A program made the position numbers and the translations under genes. The notes below the pieces were generated by a model. That model did not search any database. It had not been told where the DNA came from and saw nothing but the letters and a program-made list of their open reading frames with translations. 64,000 nt of DNA from Proteus vulgaris (GTDB lineage Bacteria > Pseudomonadota > Gammaproteobacteria > Enterobacterales > Enterobacteriaceae). This document shows positions 51,479 through 61,528 of the stretch, piece after piece (the stretch's first letter is position 1; the number at the start of each line of letters is the position of its first letter). Location of the stretch: positions 1,736,001 to 1,800,000 of the forward strand of contig NZ_CP090064.1 in the NCBI RefSeq assembly GCF_023100685.1, in the 5' to 3' direction.

Positions 51479-52237
51479 TTAGGGAATACAAGGATCTGGT
51501 GCATAGTTGTTATCCTTTGGAAAAGGATTAGGTAAATAGCTGCATTTTTTCATTATCTTTTCTGGTCCCTCTTCTGATTCGAAAAGAGCAACACCTATTA
51601 CGCCTATATTTCTTTTATCACCTTGTACATTATAATTTACATACCCTTCATCTGGTAAACTGAAGCGAAATGCAGCGACTTGTTGGTCATTTTTCCTAAA
51701 TCCTTCAATAAATAAAGTTTCTCCAGATCTTAATAAGTAACCTCTATTTTCGTATGAGCCTACTGTACCGCTAATAACATCTAATCCATCAACAGTAATG
51801 ATTGCTTCATATATTTTTCTTGAACTGGTGTTATGTAAGAAAATAATATAACGTTCATTCTCTTTACCATATAATAAATATTGATTATTTTGTGAATAAT
51901 AGAGAGGAATTATATTTCTAGATTCAGTCAGGATAGATATCTGTACGGGACTCTCTTTAATACGTGTAATTTTTGAGTAAGAATTAGCGGGAACTCCGCT
52001 CTGATAATATATTGATGTTGTTTGTGAAGGTGTTTGTGATAATCGATGGGCCTCAATGCTCTGAGTTACAGATAATAAGTTTTCTCCCCATTTTGTTGAG
52101 AGTGCTTTATTTTCAGTTTGTTCATTAGCGACACTTAAACTTGTGGGATAATTTCTCTCAATTGTTGTGCAACCTGAGATTAATATTAAAAGACTGCTTA
52201 ATAGCGAAAGTAAGGTAATTTTTTTGAATGGATTCAT
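51479..52237 (-). CDS. Lipoprotein of unknown function
   Basis: This 252-residue lipoprotein has a signal (MNPFKKITLLSLLSSLLILISGC, lipobox ISGC). The mature domain is beta-rich with no catalytic motif and has a C-terminal CxxP (KKCSYLPNPFPKDNN) and PCIP. I do not recognise it. It is a single gene. Confidence 0.75.
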   Translation of the reverse strand: MNPFKKITLLSLLSSLLILISGCTTIERNYPTSLSVANEQTENKALSTKWGENLLSVTQSIEAHRLSQTPSQTTSIYYQSGVPANSYSKITRIKESPVQISILTESRNIIPLYYSQNNQYLLYGKENERYIIFLHNTSSRKIYEAIITVDGLDVISGTVGSYENRGYLLRSGETLFIEGFRKNDQQVAAFRFSLPDEGYVNYNVQGDKRNIGVIGVALFESEEGPEKIMKKCSYLPNPFPKDNNYAPDPCIP

Positions 52238-52598
52238 ATTATTGCTTTCCTTAGTATTTATACGAAATTCGGTTCTAAGTTTTATTAATATTAAACTAAC
52301 GCTTGTTTTCTAATTTGTCTCTCAGCTAATTCTGAGGATAATGCACTTAAAAATAAATATCTTTAATTTAAGATAACAAGAAATAAAATATCAAAAACCA
52401 TTGAGCATTTTGGAATAAATGTATTGAAATATAAAAAAAGTAAAAAATACGACCTTTTGTTTTGGTTGTTATTTACTCTTATTTTTTTATTTGAGCATTT
52501 TATGCCTATGGCAGCACTAAATAGCAATTGAAAGCATCGGTAATTGATTCTACTATAGAACGTATATGTTTTATTATGATCTGTATATAAGGATTGGC
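52238..52598. other. Intergenic region before the parD-like/map pair
   Basis: AT-rich region shared by a minus-strand lipoprotein gene and the plus-strand parD-like gene. I see no supported coding region in it. Confidence 0.5.
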
Positions 52599-52796
52599 GT
52601 GGGTATTGTAAAAATCTCTGATGAGTTACATGAGTATTTAAGAAAGGCAAGCAATGTAATGTCTCGCTCGGTTAATGCTCAGGCTGAATTTTGGATAAAA
52701 ATTGGTATCCAAGCAGAGTTAAATCCAGACAAAACGTTCCCAATGATTATTAACGAAATGCTGGAAAAAGAAGCTATCAAGCAACAAGCAGAATAA
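52599..52796 (+). CDS. ParD-like family protein
   Basis: This 65-residue protein from GTG 52599 reads MGIVKISDELHEYLRKASNVMSR, with AAGG before the GTG. It belongs to the ParD-like (ParD_like) group, which resembles antitoxins but has no ParE toxin next to it. It is 12 bases from the map gene in the same direction and almost certainly co-transcribed with it. The role is unknown. Confidence 0.75.
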   Translation: MGIVKISDELHEYLRKASNVMSRSVNAQAEFWIKIGIQAELNPDKTFPMIINEMLEKEAIKQQAE

Positions 52797-52808
52797 GAGG
52801 AAAGGAAT

Positions 52809-53585
52809 ATGGATAAAATAACAATCAAAACGTCTGATGAAATTGAATTAATGCGCGAATCTGGACGTTTATTAGCACAAGTTTTTACAATGCTTGATGA
52901 CTTTATTGTACCAGGTGTTTCTACATTAGAAATCAATGATAAAGTGGAAGACTTTATTATTAATGAACTCCACTCAAGACCAGCGAGTAAAGGCCAGTAT
53001 GGTTACGAGTATGTGTTAAATACGTCAATTAATGAAGTTGTCTGTCATGGTGTACCAAAATCGGATGAACGACTGAAAAGTAAAGATATTATTAATGTTG
53101 ATATCACATTAGAAAAGAATGGATTTATTGCCGACTCTAGTAAAATGTATATTATGCCAGAGGCATCTCCTATTGCGCGCAAATTAGCTAAAACAACATA
53201 TCAAGCAATGTGGGAAGGTATTAAAGAAGTTAAACCGGGAGCAACATTAGGTGATATTGGCCATGCTATTCAAAGCTTTGCACAAAGCCATGGATATAGT
53301 GTTGTAAGAGAATATTGCGGACATGGCATTGGTAGAGAAATGCATGAAGCACCACAAGTCTTACATTATGGTATTAAGGGGCAAGGTATTGAATTGAAAG
53401 AAGGCATGACTTTTACGATTGAACCAATGATTAATCAGGGTGGTGCTAAAATAAAAACTAAAAAAGATGGTTGGACTGTGGTAACGAGAGATAAAAAATT
53501 ATCGGCACAGTCGGAACATACAATTTTGGTTACTTCAAATGGATACGAAGTACTGACTTTACGACCTGAAGAAACATTACCGTAA
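52809..53585 (+). CDS. map: Type I methionine aminopeptidase (second copy type)
   Basis: This 258-residue metallopeptidase removes N-terminal Met. Metal ligands are visible: His in NEVVCHGVP, Asp in VDITLEKNGFIADS, His in HGIGREMHEAP and two Glu in FTIEPMIN and QSEHTILVT. It is not next to rpsB, where the housekeeping map is normally found, so this is probably an additional copy. Pairing with a ParD-like protein is known in several Enterobacterales. Confidence 0.92.
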   Translation: MDKITIKTSDEIELMRESGRLLAQVFTMLDDFIVPGVSTLEINDKVEDFIINELHSRPASKGQYGYEYVLNTSINEVVCHGVPKSDERLKSKDIINVDITLEKNGFIADSSKMYIMPEASPIARKLAKTTYQAMWEGIKEVKPGATLGDIGHAIQSFAQSHGYSVVREYCGHGIGREMHEAPQVLHYGIKGQGIELKEGMTFTIEPMINQGGAKIKTKKDGWTVVTRDKKLSAQSEHTILVTSNGYEVLTLRPEETLP

Positions 53586-53862
53586 TCGCTGATATTTCAT
53601 ATGGCTGGCTATTTTAAGAAAAACACAGAATAAAATTCTTTATAACTTAAAGATAATCCGATTCTTAATTAAAATAGCTAAGTCATATTTAGATTTTTCA
53701 TATCCTCTCATAGTTTCAACATTCAATTTCATCGCTTTATTAAATCCAGTTGTAAATTAAACTTTTGTCATTATATTTATAATACCTATTAATAATTAGA
53801 TAGGTGTTTTTAAATGATTGCTGGATGCGATTATCACCATATGAAAAAATAAGGATGTTAAT

Positions 53863-54207
53863 ATGAGGAATATTTCAAAAATACTTGAAGAGTGGGGAGC
53901 ATGGGTTGCTAATGATCATATTGCTGTTTACTTTTTAAATAAAAACAAAAAAGAAATTATCCCGGAAAAAATAAAGCAACGAAAACAATGTTCTCATCAT
54001 AAAGCAAATATAATCAATGATTTAATGAAAAGGCTTATGAAGTATAATACAGAAGATTATCAATTACTTATTAATTATTATGTTTTTGGAAAAACTTTTA
54101 TTGAGCTTGCAAAACATGAAAAATGTTCAGATACATATATTGGGAAAAAGTTAAAAAAAGCAGAAGGTTTGATAGAAGGTATGTTGATTTTTTCAGATGA
54201 TGATTAA
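53863..54207 (+). CDS. Orphan phage-Q-type antiterminator
   Basis: This 114-residue protein begins MRNISKILEEWGAWVANDHI, the N-terminal signature of phage Q (Phage_antitermQ) proteins. The C-terminus has a helix-turn-helix-like FIELAKHEKCSDTYIGKKLKKAEGLIEGML that parallels the Q remnant at 21624. No phage genes surround it. It lies 187 bases upstream of the lipase gene, in the same direction. A short inverted repeat AATATGA-TG-TCATATT (54292-54307) lies between them. Confidence 0.75.
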   Translation: MRNISKILEEWGAWVANDHIAVYFLNKNKKEIIPEKIKQRKQCSHHKANIINDLMKRLMKYNTEDYQLLINYYVFGKTFIELAKHEKCSDTYIGKKLKKAEGLIEGMLIFSDDD

Positions 54208-54394
54208 AAAATATAAAATTTATAAAAATAAGGCTTTACGATCGTAAATTTTAGATTATTCTAATAATCACTTATGACAAATGAAGTGTCAAAATATGAT
54301 GTCATATTATAAATATTGTATTTTACCGATTGTTGTAAGTATTGCTAATAGGATGTTTAGCAATTAATTAACTTAACCCCAAGGAGTGGAAAAT

Positions 54395-55258
54395 ATGTCA
54401 ACTACATATCCAATTATTTTAGTTCATGGTTTATCTGGTTTTGATGATATCGTCGGTTACCCTTACTTTTATGGTATCGCGGATGCATTAGAAAAGGATG
54501 GTCATAAAGTTTTTACAGCATCTCTTTCTGCATTTAATTCTAATGAAGTTCGTGGTGAACAACTTTGGGAATTTGTGCAAAAAGTTCTTAAAGAAACGAA
54601 AGCAAAAAAAGTCAATTTAATTGGTCATAGCCAAGGCCCATTAGCTTGTCGTTATGTTGCTGCAAAACATGCTAAAAGTATTGCTTCTGTTACTTCTGTT
54701 AATGGTGTAAATCATGGTTCAGAAATTGCAGATTTAGTACGACGCATTATGCGCAAGGATAGTGTGCCAGAATATATTGCTGATGCAGTCATGAAAGCTA
54801 TTGGCACTATTATTTCTACATTCTCTGGTAATCGTGGCAATCCCCAAGATGCTATCGCTGCATTAGAAGCATTAACAACTGAAAATGTAACTGAATTTAA
54901 TAAGAATTATCCACAAGGGCTACCTGAAGTTCGTGGTGGTGAAGGTAAAGAAATCGTTAATGGCGTGCATTACTACTCATTTGGTAGTTATATTCAAGGA
55001 CTAATTGCGGGTGAAAAAGGTAATTTACTGGATCCGACTCATGCCGCAATGCGTGTATTAAGTGCTTTTTTCATTGAGCGCCAAAATGATGGCTTAGTTG
55101 GTCGAACGAGTATGCGGTTAGGCAAATTAATTAAGGATGATTATGCTGAAGATCACATTGATATGGTTAACCAAGTTGCAGGATTAGTAGGACGAGGTGA
55201 AGATATTATTGCGATTTATACTAATCATGCCAAATTTTTAGCAAGCAAAAAGTTATAA
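54395..55258 (+). CDS. lipA: Extracellular-type lipase (family I.1)
   Basis: This 287-residue triacylglycerol lipase lacks a signal peptide, as known for Proteus lipases. The nucleophile elbow is GHSQG (Ser near residue 79), and the oxyanion region is HGLSGFDD. The catalytic Asp and His are in the C-terminal region (EDHIDMVNQVAG). The start is ATG 54395 with AAGGAG upstream; a GTG three codons earlier is less likely. From memory it resembles P. mirabilis and P. vulgaris lipases but is not identical to either. Confidence 0.92.
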   Translation: MSTTYPIILVHGLSGFDDIVGYPYFYGIADALEKDGHKVFTASLSAFNSNEVRGEQLWEFVQKVLKETKAKKVNLIGHSQGPLACRYVAAKHAKSIASVTSVNGVNHGSEIADLVRRIMRKDSVPEYIADAVMKAIGTIISTFSGNRGNPQDAIAALEALTTENVTEFNKNYPQGLPEVRGGEGKEIVNGVHYYSFGSYIQGLIAGEKGNLLDPTHAAMRVLSAFFIERQNDGLVGRTSMRLGKLIKDDYAEDHIDMVNQVAGLVGRGEDIIAIYTNHAKFLASKKL

Positions 55259-55300
55259 TATCTAATAACAAGATTTGTGGATTATAAAATAATATAAACT

Positions 55301-55332
55301 AATGGCTCTAATTTTTATTAGAGCCATTTTTA
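55301..55332. terminator. Bidirectional terminator between lipase and HicB-like gene
   Basis: The stem AATGGCTCTAA / TTAGAGCCATT is followed by a T-run, and is A-rich on the left, between convergent genes. Confidence 0.85.
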
Positions 55333-55344
55333 TCTTTAGTATTA

Positions 55345-55779
55345 TCAGTTTGTGTCTTTATAAACGCTAACAGAAATCCCATAACCTAATAAATAAAGAG
55401 CTTGTTCTAAGCTATCAACTTTTGATGATTGATTAATTTCAAGTAGACGTTCTATTTGTGCGCTAGTTAAATTCATTTTTCTTGCAAGGTCTGATTTTTT
55501 TGTTTTAGTTTCTAGCATGGCATTATGAAGCGCGATTTTCAAACAGCTGATGAGTGGTAAGTAAACAATAAAATCGCCTGGTTGTGCTTTTGATGGAGCA
55601 GGAATAGGCATTTTACTTGAAAGAAACTCCTCAAGGCCAACATGCAAAATATCAGAGGCTTCTAGCTCAATATCATCTTCCGTGTAAGCAACAGCGTGTA
55701 TATTATCAAAATCACGATAAGTAATTTCGTAGGTTTCACTTTCTTCATCAAAATGAGCGACTGCGGGATAGTTGAACAT
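55345..55779 (-). CDS. HicB-family antitoxin-like regulator without toxin
   Basis: This 144-residue protein has an N-terminal HicB-like domain (YEITYRDFDNIHAVAYTEDDIELEA) and a C-terminal helix-turn-helix (SDLARKMNLTSAQIERLLEI). HicB normally neutralises HicA, an RNase of about 60 residues. No HicA is encoded at either flank. It may be a stand-alone repressor. Confidence 0.8.
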   Translation of the reverse strand: MFNYPAVAHFDEESETYEITYRDFDNIHAVAYTEDDIELEASDILHVGLEEFLSSKMPIPAPSKAQPGDFIVYLPLISCLKIALHNAMLETKTKKSDLARKMNLTSAQIERLLEINQSSKVDSLEQALYLLGYGISVSVYKDTN

Positions 55780-56079
55780 AATTAGCCTTTGTAAAGTTAA
55801 AATGAAAAAGCATTATACAATGTATTTTCAGAATTATTGTGTATAGTACTAAAGTGAAACATTAATTATCTAATTGATATTAAATAATATGTTGAAGATT
55901 AAAGCATATTTATTGAAGTTTATCTTCATTTCTTACTAATGTAAGAAAAAATAGACATAGCAGCTTATAAGCTATTTCATATTTTTGTTATTGTAGCCCA
56001 TCGATTTTAGGTAGATCTTATATTTGAAGAAGAACCATCTTACAGATGATCATAGCGCTTTTTTATGAAGGAATTATTT

Positions 56080-56817
56080 ATGTATCCCGTTGATTTACAT
56101 GCTCATACAATTGCCAGTACACATGCTTACAGTACGGTGAGTGAATATTTTCAGCAAGCTAAAAAGCAGGGAATTAAATTATTTGCAATTACTGATCATG
56201 GTCCTGATATGGATGATGCTCCTCATGAATGGCATTTTTCTAATTTACCAGTGATCCCCCGTATGATTGATGGTGTTGGGATCCTTTATGGTATTGAAGC
56301 AAATATTAAAAATATTAAAGGCGAAACGGACTGCAGTGAAAAAATGAGTAAGAAATTAGATATAGTGCTTGCTGGTTTTCACGATCCAGTTATGAGTTCA
56401 TTGGGTATTGTGGATAATACAAAGGCTTTAATTGCGACAATAACAAGTGGCGTTGTTCAAATGATAACTCATCCTGGAAATCCTAAATACCCCATTGATA
56501 TTGCCGAAGTTGCCAAAGTGGCTGCGGCTAGTAACGTTGCTTTAGAAATGAATAATTCATCATTTATTCATTCTAGAGTAGGGAGTGAGAAAAACTGCAT
56601 AGATATAGCTAAAGCAGTTCGTGATGCAGGTGGATTGATTGCACTAGGATCTGACTCTCATATTGCTTTATCATTAGGAAAATTTGATCGAGTATTAGAA
56701 GTATTAACTCAAATAGATTTTCCCGAAGAACGTATATTAAATACGTCCCCAAGAAAAGTTTTAGATTTTTTAAAATCACATGGGAAGAAAGAGATCTCTG
56801 AATTTAGCCATTTTTGA
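56080..56817 (+). CDS. ycdX: PHP-family zinc phosphatase YcdX
   Basis: This 245-residue PHP-domain phosphatase begins [13 protein letters not shown] (metal ligands HxH). Additional ligands are in [22 protein letters not shown] and GSDSHIAL. The start at 56080 is chosen because AAGGAA precedes it and it gives the usual N-terminus; an in-frame ATG at 56065 would add five residues. YcdX has been linked to swarming in E. coli and Proteus. Confidence 0.9.
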   Translation: MYPVDLHAHTIASTHAYSTVSEYFQQAKKQGIKLFAITDHGPDMDDAPHEWHFSNLPVIPRMIDGVGILYGIEANIKNIKGETDCSEKMSKKLDIVLAGFHDPVMSSLGIVDNTKALIATITSGVVQMITHPGNPKYPIDIAEVAKVAAASNVALEMNNSSFIHSRVGSEKNCIDIAKAVRDAGGLIALGSDSHIALSLGKFDRVLEVLTQIDFPEERILNTSPRKVLDFLKSHGKKEISEFSHF

Positions 56818-56833
56818 TACTTTAATATATGAA

Positions 56834-56867
56834 CAATAGAAAGCTATCTTAGGATAACTTTCTATTG
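56834..56867. terminator. Bidirectional terminator between ycdX and chemoreceptor
   Basis: The perfect stem CAATAGAAAG / CTTTCTATTG with a 14-base loop lies between two convergent genes. Confidence 0.75.
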
Positions 56868-56883
56868 AATTAGTTAGCATTTT

Positions 56884-58482
56884 TTATTGATGAAAAACAG
56901 TTAACTCTTGTTTTAATTGGTTTGATTGTGTCTGTAGGGAATCTAGTGAATTAACTAGCTCCCTTGTCATTGTGGCATTAGCTTGTGTTGTTTGATCTAA
57001 TTGGTTTATAGCATCTTCAATTTGAGCAATACCATTACTTTGTTCATTAGTTGAGATAGAAATATCGTGGATCATTTCATTGATATTTTCAGTATGTTTA
57101 GAAATATCCACCATATTATCGTTTGCGTCAGCGGCTAATTGAAAACATTGGTTTATTTTTTTACTTGAATTTGCAACAAGTACTTTTATCTCTTTTGATG
57201 CTAAATTACAGCTAATGGATAATTCACGGACTTCTTTTGCAACCACCGCAAATCCCTTACCATGTTCACCTACTCTAGCGGCTTCCACAGCGGCATTTAA
57301 CGCTAACAAATTAGTTTGAAAGGCAATATTGTCAATTGTTGATGTAATATCATTAATTTGCTCAGAGAAAGAGACGACTTCATGCATATTTTCAACTACG
57401 TTAGCTAACATTTCATTACTTTGATGGATCATAGAATCTGTTTTAGTCACAAGTTCACATGATGCTTGGGTATTTTCTGCATGCTGTTTTGAGGTAACAC
57501 TTAGTTGTCTTATCCCTGCGGATGTTTCAAGTACAGCTGCTGATTGTTGTTCAACGCGAATAGCAAGATTATTGTTCATAACAGAAATATCATTTAATTC
57601 TGAATTGATAAGGCCTGAACTGCTATTAATGTTATTAACTATCTGCTTTATTTGATCTCGCATTTTTTCAATATTTTTAGTGAGGATGTTTATTTCAAAT
57701 AGACCTTTTGTCGTGACATTAGTGGCTAACTCACCATTACTGATATCTTCAATATTCTTCATAATGGCATTTAGAGGTGAAATAAAATTTTTTCGTAATA
57801 CGACTTGGACTAAAAAAGAAAAAATAACAATGAGGATTGTAATTACAATTAAACTATAAATGATCCTATCATACAGTAACTCACCTTCATTTAATGATGC
57901 AGTGTAATGGCTTTGTAGCTGTTGATGATAGTTGATGTATGCTTGTTCAAAATTATCTTGGTAGGTTTGTGTCGGTTGATTTAAATACTCGTATGTTTTT
58001 CCTTGTTCTAAGAAGGCTAAAAATTCAATTAATGCAGCATTAAGTTCAGTATACTTTTGTTCTAATTGCTGAATATAGCTTTCATTCTTAATATTATGAG
58101 GAATATTTTTAAAACTACTCCAAGCATTTTCAACACTTTGAAGTTTTTCTTTAGTTTGTTGTAATAAAGATGAAATATCAGTATTTGCGGTGGCCATTTT
58201 ATTAATAATTAATAAATGTCGAGAGCTTGCTCTATTTAAGGTATTACGAGTTTGTAGCAGATTTTCCCAGGTGTTACTTAGTAGTGATTGTTCAATGTAG
58301 ATATTGTTTAGTGTGTTTAAGTTTCTCTTGTAATCATTTACAGATGAAAGAAATAAAACAGAGGCTAAACCAAGAAGTAAAATCAAGGAGCCGGTTATAA
58401 GCCAAACTAAGGTGGTTGTTTTTAAATTCGACATATTAAAAGAGACGTTTGGCAAATAACGTTGTTTGAAGTTCTTAAACAT
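56884..58482 (-). CDS. Methyl-accepting chemotaxis protein
   Basis: This 532-residue chemoreceptor has TM1 at about residues 27-48 and a periplasmic four-helix-bundle-type sensor to about 205. TM2 is at about 208-230, then HAMP. The signalling hairpin is intact ([37 protein letters not shown]). The C-terminus lacks the NWETF pentapeptide, so it may depend on other receptors for CheR docking. It stands alone. Confidence 0.95.
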   Translation of the reverse strand: MFKNFKQRYLPNVSFNMSNLKTTTLVWLITGSLILLLGLASVLFLSSVNDYKRNLNTLNNIYIEQSLLSNTWENLLQTRNTLNRASSRHLLIINKMATANTDISSLLQQTKEKLQSVENAWSSFKNIPHNIKNESYIQQLEQKYTELNAALIEFLAFLEQGKTYEYLNQPTQTYQDNFEQAYINYHQQLQSHYTASLNEGELLYDRIIYSLIVITILIVIFSFLVQVVLRKNFISPLNAIMKNIEDISNGELATNVTTKGLFEINILTKNIEKMRDQIKQIVNNINSSSGLINSELNDISVMNNNLAIRVEQQSAAVLETSAGIRQLSVTSKQHAENTQASCELVTKTDSMIHQSNEMLANVVENMHEVVSFSEQINDITSTIDNIAFQTNLLALNAAVEAARVGEHGKGFAVVAKEVRELSISCNLASKEIKVLVANSSKKINQCFQLAADANDNMVDISKHTENINEMIHDISISTNEQSNGIAQIEDAINQLDQTTQANATMTRELVNSLDSLQTQSNQLKQELTVFHQ

Positions 58483-59178
58483 GAATAGTTATTTCCTTTT
58501 TTATAAAAATACAACTGTGCAATTTATTGATTTTTAAGTTTTATTTTTACTTCCTGTAACTGGTATAGACAAAAAATGACTAAAAACGAGTAAAGTTATG
58601 TTTTTAGAACACTCTTTGATTTAATGCCATATATCCTTTTGATTTTTTCAAATACTAAAAAAGAGTATCGGCATTTTATAAATATTCTTTATGGTTATTT
58701 ATTGTTCTTATTAATAAATTTTTCAAATGAATTCCTTGGTGATGTAACGTGTTGATTTTCATTAAATTTAATTTAAGACTTAAAATTTGAAAAAGTAAAA
58801 AGATGACATAAAAAATGTTGTTTTTAATAACTAATTGATAACCTGTTGATTTGTTATTAATTTAATGTGAATTGATAGTTTGTAATTTAAACAATTAGAT
58901 TTTAATAATGTAAGTGATTCTATTTATAAAATAAAAAAATACTTATGATATAAAGAGCAATAAATAAAATTAGTTTTTCTTTTATTACAAGCATAAATAA
59001 GAAGTATTTATGTGATTGTGCGAGTTAAAATAAGTAAGAGGAAATAGGGGGGTTAGGAAGAAAATAGATAAAAATACTATAAACGAAAAATGTGAGCTTT
59101 CCGTTTATAGTTTATGTTGTTTTTTCAATAAAATTTATGATGTATGAAAATTTGAATTAAATGATATTAAATGTTTTT
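58483..59178. other. Gene-free stretch upstream of chemoreceptor
   Basis: About 700 AT-rich bases without a credible ORF. The left part holds the chemoreceptor promoter side. The hairpin at 59076-59112 ends the nqrE-like transcript. Confidence 0.5.
59067..59112 (-). terminator. Terminator after orphan nqrE
   Basis: The perfect stem ACTATAAACG / CGTTTATAGT is followed on the minus strand by a T-rich tract. Confidence 0.8.
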
Positions 59179-59778
59179 TTAAAGTGAAATACCGGAAAAT
59201 GACATAAAACCTAATGACATTAATCCTACAGTGATAAAGGTGATACCTAATCCTCTTAATCCTTTAGGAATATCTGAATATTTCATTTTTTCTCGTAGGC
59301 CAGATAGAGCGACAATTGCTAGTAACCAGCCTACGCCACAACCTGCACCGTATATAACTGATTCTGAAAATGTATAATCACGCTCAACCATAAAAATGGT
59401 GGCACCAAAGATAGCGCAATGAATAGTTAATAAAGGCAAAAAAATCCCTAATGAATGGTAAAGTGAAGGGATAAATTTATCTAAAAACATTTCTAATATT
59501 TGAACTAATGCGGCTAAAACACCAATAAAAGTAATATATCTTAGAAAACTAAGATCGATACCTTTCACTAAAACATCTTTTTTTAAGATAAAATTATAAA
59601 TTAAGTTATTGATTGGAGTAGCAATAATAAGTAAAACAGTGACCGTGAGTCCTAGTTTTAATGATGTTTTCACTTCTTTTGAAACAGCAAGGAAAGTACA
59701 CATTCCCAAAAAGAAACTTAATGCCATATTCTCAATAAAAGTTGCCTTAATGAAGATATTAAGGTAATTTTCAAGCAT
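59179..59778 (-). CDS. Orphan NqrE-like subunit of Na+-translocating NADH:quinone reductase
   Basis: This 199-residue protein has six membrane segments and the NqrE/RnfA cysteines: C27 in [11 protein letters not shown] and a second in [11 protein letters not shown]. The C-terminus [20 protein letters not shown] is NqrE-like. The other nqr genes are not next to it, so it stands alone. In NqrE the two Cys face the [2Fe-2S] site together with NqrD, which is absent here. It may be a duplicate used elsewhere. Confidence 0.85.
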   Translation of the reverse strand: MLENYLNIFIKATFIENMALSFFLGMCTFLAVSKEVKTSLKLGLTVTVLLIIATPINNLIYNFILKKDVLVKGIDLSFLRYITFIGVLAALVQILEMFLDKFIPSLYHSLGIFLPLLTIHCAIFGATIFMVERDYTFSESVIYGAGCGVGWLLAIVALSGLREKMKYSDIPKGLRGLGITFITVGLMSLGFMSFSGISL

Positions 59779-60107
59779 AACCCCTCCTATTAGTATATTT
59801 TTTTATTAATTCTAATAAAAACATAGCATTAATATAAGTGGTATTGCAAAAATATCTTTTAAATCGGATCTGAATAGCATTATTAGCCTAAATCTGAATG
59901 TTATTAAAGAGAAAAAAAAGAAAAAATTTAAGAAGCTCTCCAAAAAAATAGTATTCAAGTTTAAACTTGTATCAAGGGAGGTTTTTTCTATTTTTTACTA
60001 CGTGGGGTAAATAATCTTGGGAAAGATAAAACACCGATATTTAGGATAAGGTTATAATGTCGGTGTTTGAACAAGTGATAGAAAGAATATCTTTAATTTA
60101 AATTAGG
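59779..60107. other. Intergenic stretch with a weak terminator
   Basis: No ORF is supported. The stem AACACCGA / TCGGTGTT (60030-60067) with a long loop lies after the CYTH gene on the minus strand and could end its transcript. Confidence 0.5.
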
Positions 60108-60659
60108 TTATCTTTTTAAGCTATTTAACATAAGTTTTTTATAGTTATTTTTTTCAAGATGTTTTTCTGTAAGCCCAAACTGTGCTGCTAAATTTTGTAA
60201 TTGTTTCGTATAGAGAGGCAGTTGACTTTGATCGTCAGTCATAATAGCGAATTCTGCAAATGAACCTAGATTATCTAATTTATCAATGGTGATATGAAAC
60301 TCGTCTAAAAAATAGATTTCTCTTGATTTGGTATAATTGAGAATACAATGGTAGCCTAGTGTGATAAACATGGAGACTGTTTTTTCTGCATCTTCTATGC
60401 GTACTGCTTCACATTGTGATAAATCAGGGCCTTTAACGATAAGAAGGTTTATGCCTGAAGGTAACATTTTTCTTATACACAAGCTTATGTTTGATGTCGG
60501 GAACTTGAGATTAGAATGTTCCATATACCAATCTGTTTCTTGGTTATTAGGCGTAAATAAGATTGCACCAGCTTTTTCTAATGCTGCAATAAATTTTTCT
60601 GGATTTTGAAGGTGATATTTTAGTTCTGCTTCAAATTTACCTTGAAAATGATTCGACAT
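60108..60659 (-). CDS. CYTH-domain protein (class IV adenylate cyclase-like)
   Basis: This 183-residue protein has the CYTH signature ExExK (EAELK near residue 11) and a tunnel fold with a basic strand in ISLCIRKMLPSGINLLIVKGP. CYTH enzymes include CyaB adenylate cyclases and triphosphatases; which reaction this one catalyses cannot be read from sequence. It is a single gene with a promoter side on its right. Confidence 0.82.
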   Translation of the reverse strand: MSNHFQGKFEAELKYHLQNPEKFIAALEKAGAILFTPNNQETDWYMEHSNLKFPTSNISLCIRKMLPSGINLLIVKGPDLSQCEAVRIEDAEKTVSMFITLGYHCILNYTKSREIYFLDEFHITIDKLDNLGSFAEFAIMTDDQSQLPLYTKQLQNLAAQFGLTEKHLEKNNYKKLMLNSLKR

Positions 60660-60837
60660 GATTTTTTCCCTGATTTCTAGTTAACGCATTATAGCATTGA
60701 CTAGAATTTTCTCTGGTTAGGAAAATGAATCTTTATGACAAAAGTAGAAGGTACTGTAGTGTTGTTAGTAAAAAGGATTTGAGGAATATAAAAACTAAAG
60801 AGGTAATTACCCCTTTGATATTATTGTAGAAAAACTA

Positions 60838-61218
60838 TTATAGAACCCCATCAAAAGGATTCCAGCTTTGATCATTCTTGGTTTCTTTTAAATAATAAGC
60901 ATAGTTAGCTGTTATTGCCCATAAAATATTAATGGCAATACCGACAGCATTGATTACACCATTATTGACAGGGAAGAAACCGATAATAGTAAAAATAGCA
61001 ATGTTAATGGCAAGTAATGTTAATGCTTTACGCCATAAACCTAAAATAAGAAAATAAATAAAACCAAAGAAAAAGGCCCAGATATTCATTCCAATGAGAA
61101 TACGTTTACCAAAGGATAGTTCTTTATAAGCCGCTTTAAATTCAGGAGTTTTAGGTGAGCCATATTTATCAAAAAATGAAAAACGCTCTTGCCATTTTTC
61201 AGAGTACTCGTTATTCAT
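60838..61218 (-). CDS. DUF2628 membrane protein (YigF-like)
   Basis: This 126-residue protein has a soluble N-terminus with EKWQERFSFFDKYGSP and PEFKAAYKELSF, then three membrane segments (about residues 37-57, 60-82 and 90-108). The pattern is DUF2628, seen in YigF. Function unknown. It stands alone. Confidence 0.82.
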   Translation of the reverse strand: MNNEYSEKWQERFSFFDKYGSPKTPEFKAAYKELSFGKRILIGMNIWAFFFGFIYFLILGLWRKALTLLAINIAIFTIIGFFPVNNGVINAVGIAINILWAITANYAYYLKETKNDQSWNPFDGVL

Positions 61219-61528
61219 GTTAATTCCTTTTACCGATATTGATTACATTTGGTTTTCATAGAAAGAAAAGTATCTTTACATAAATTCACATGATCAACAA
61301 TATAAAAGTATTAATAGGTTGTTAATATATTTATATATTAATCATTAATACACCTTTTTCTTCTTGTTTTTTAATAATTATCTTATTGTTTAAAGATATA
61401 TTATTAATAATTACTCTCAAAAATAAGAATGATAAAATAAAATATTATTTTCACTTCATTTTACGGAATAAAGAATAAGAAATCTGGTTTATGACTTGTA
61501 CCAGATTTCTTATAAGGGAATAAAGTAA
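61219..61528. other. Intergenic stretch
   Basis: AT-rich with no coding region. It contains the usp terminator at 61477-61511. Confidence 0.5.
61477..61511 (-). terminator. Terminator after universal stress gene
   Basis: The stem AAGAAATCTGGT / ACCAGATTTCTT with an 11-base loop lies just downstream of the minus-strand usp gene. Confidence 0.85.

Noticed and set aside
52363..52650. Minus-strand 95-codon frame upstream of parD-like gene
   Set aside because: It overlaps the parD-like start, has no Shine-Dalgarno and looks like a shadow of AT-rich DNA.
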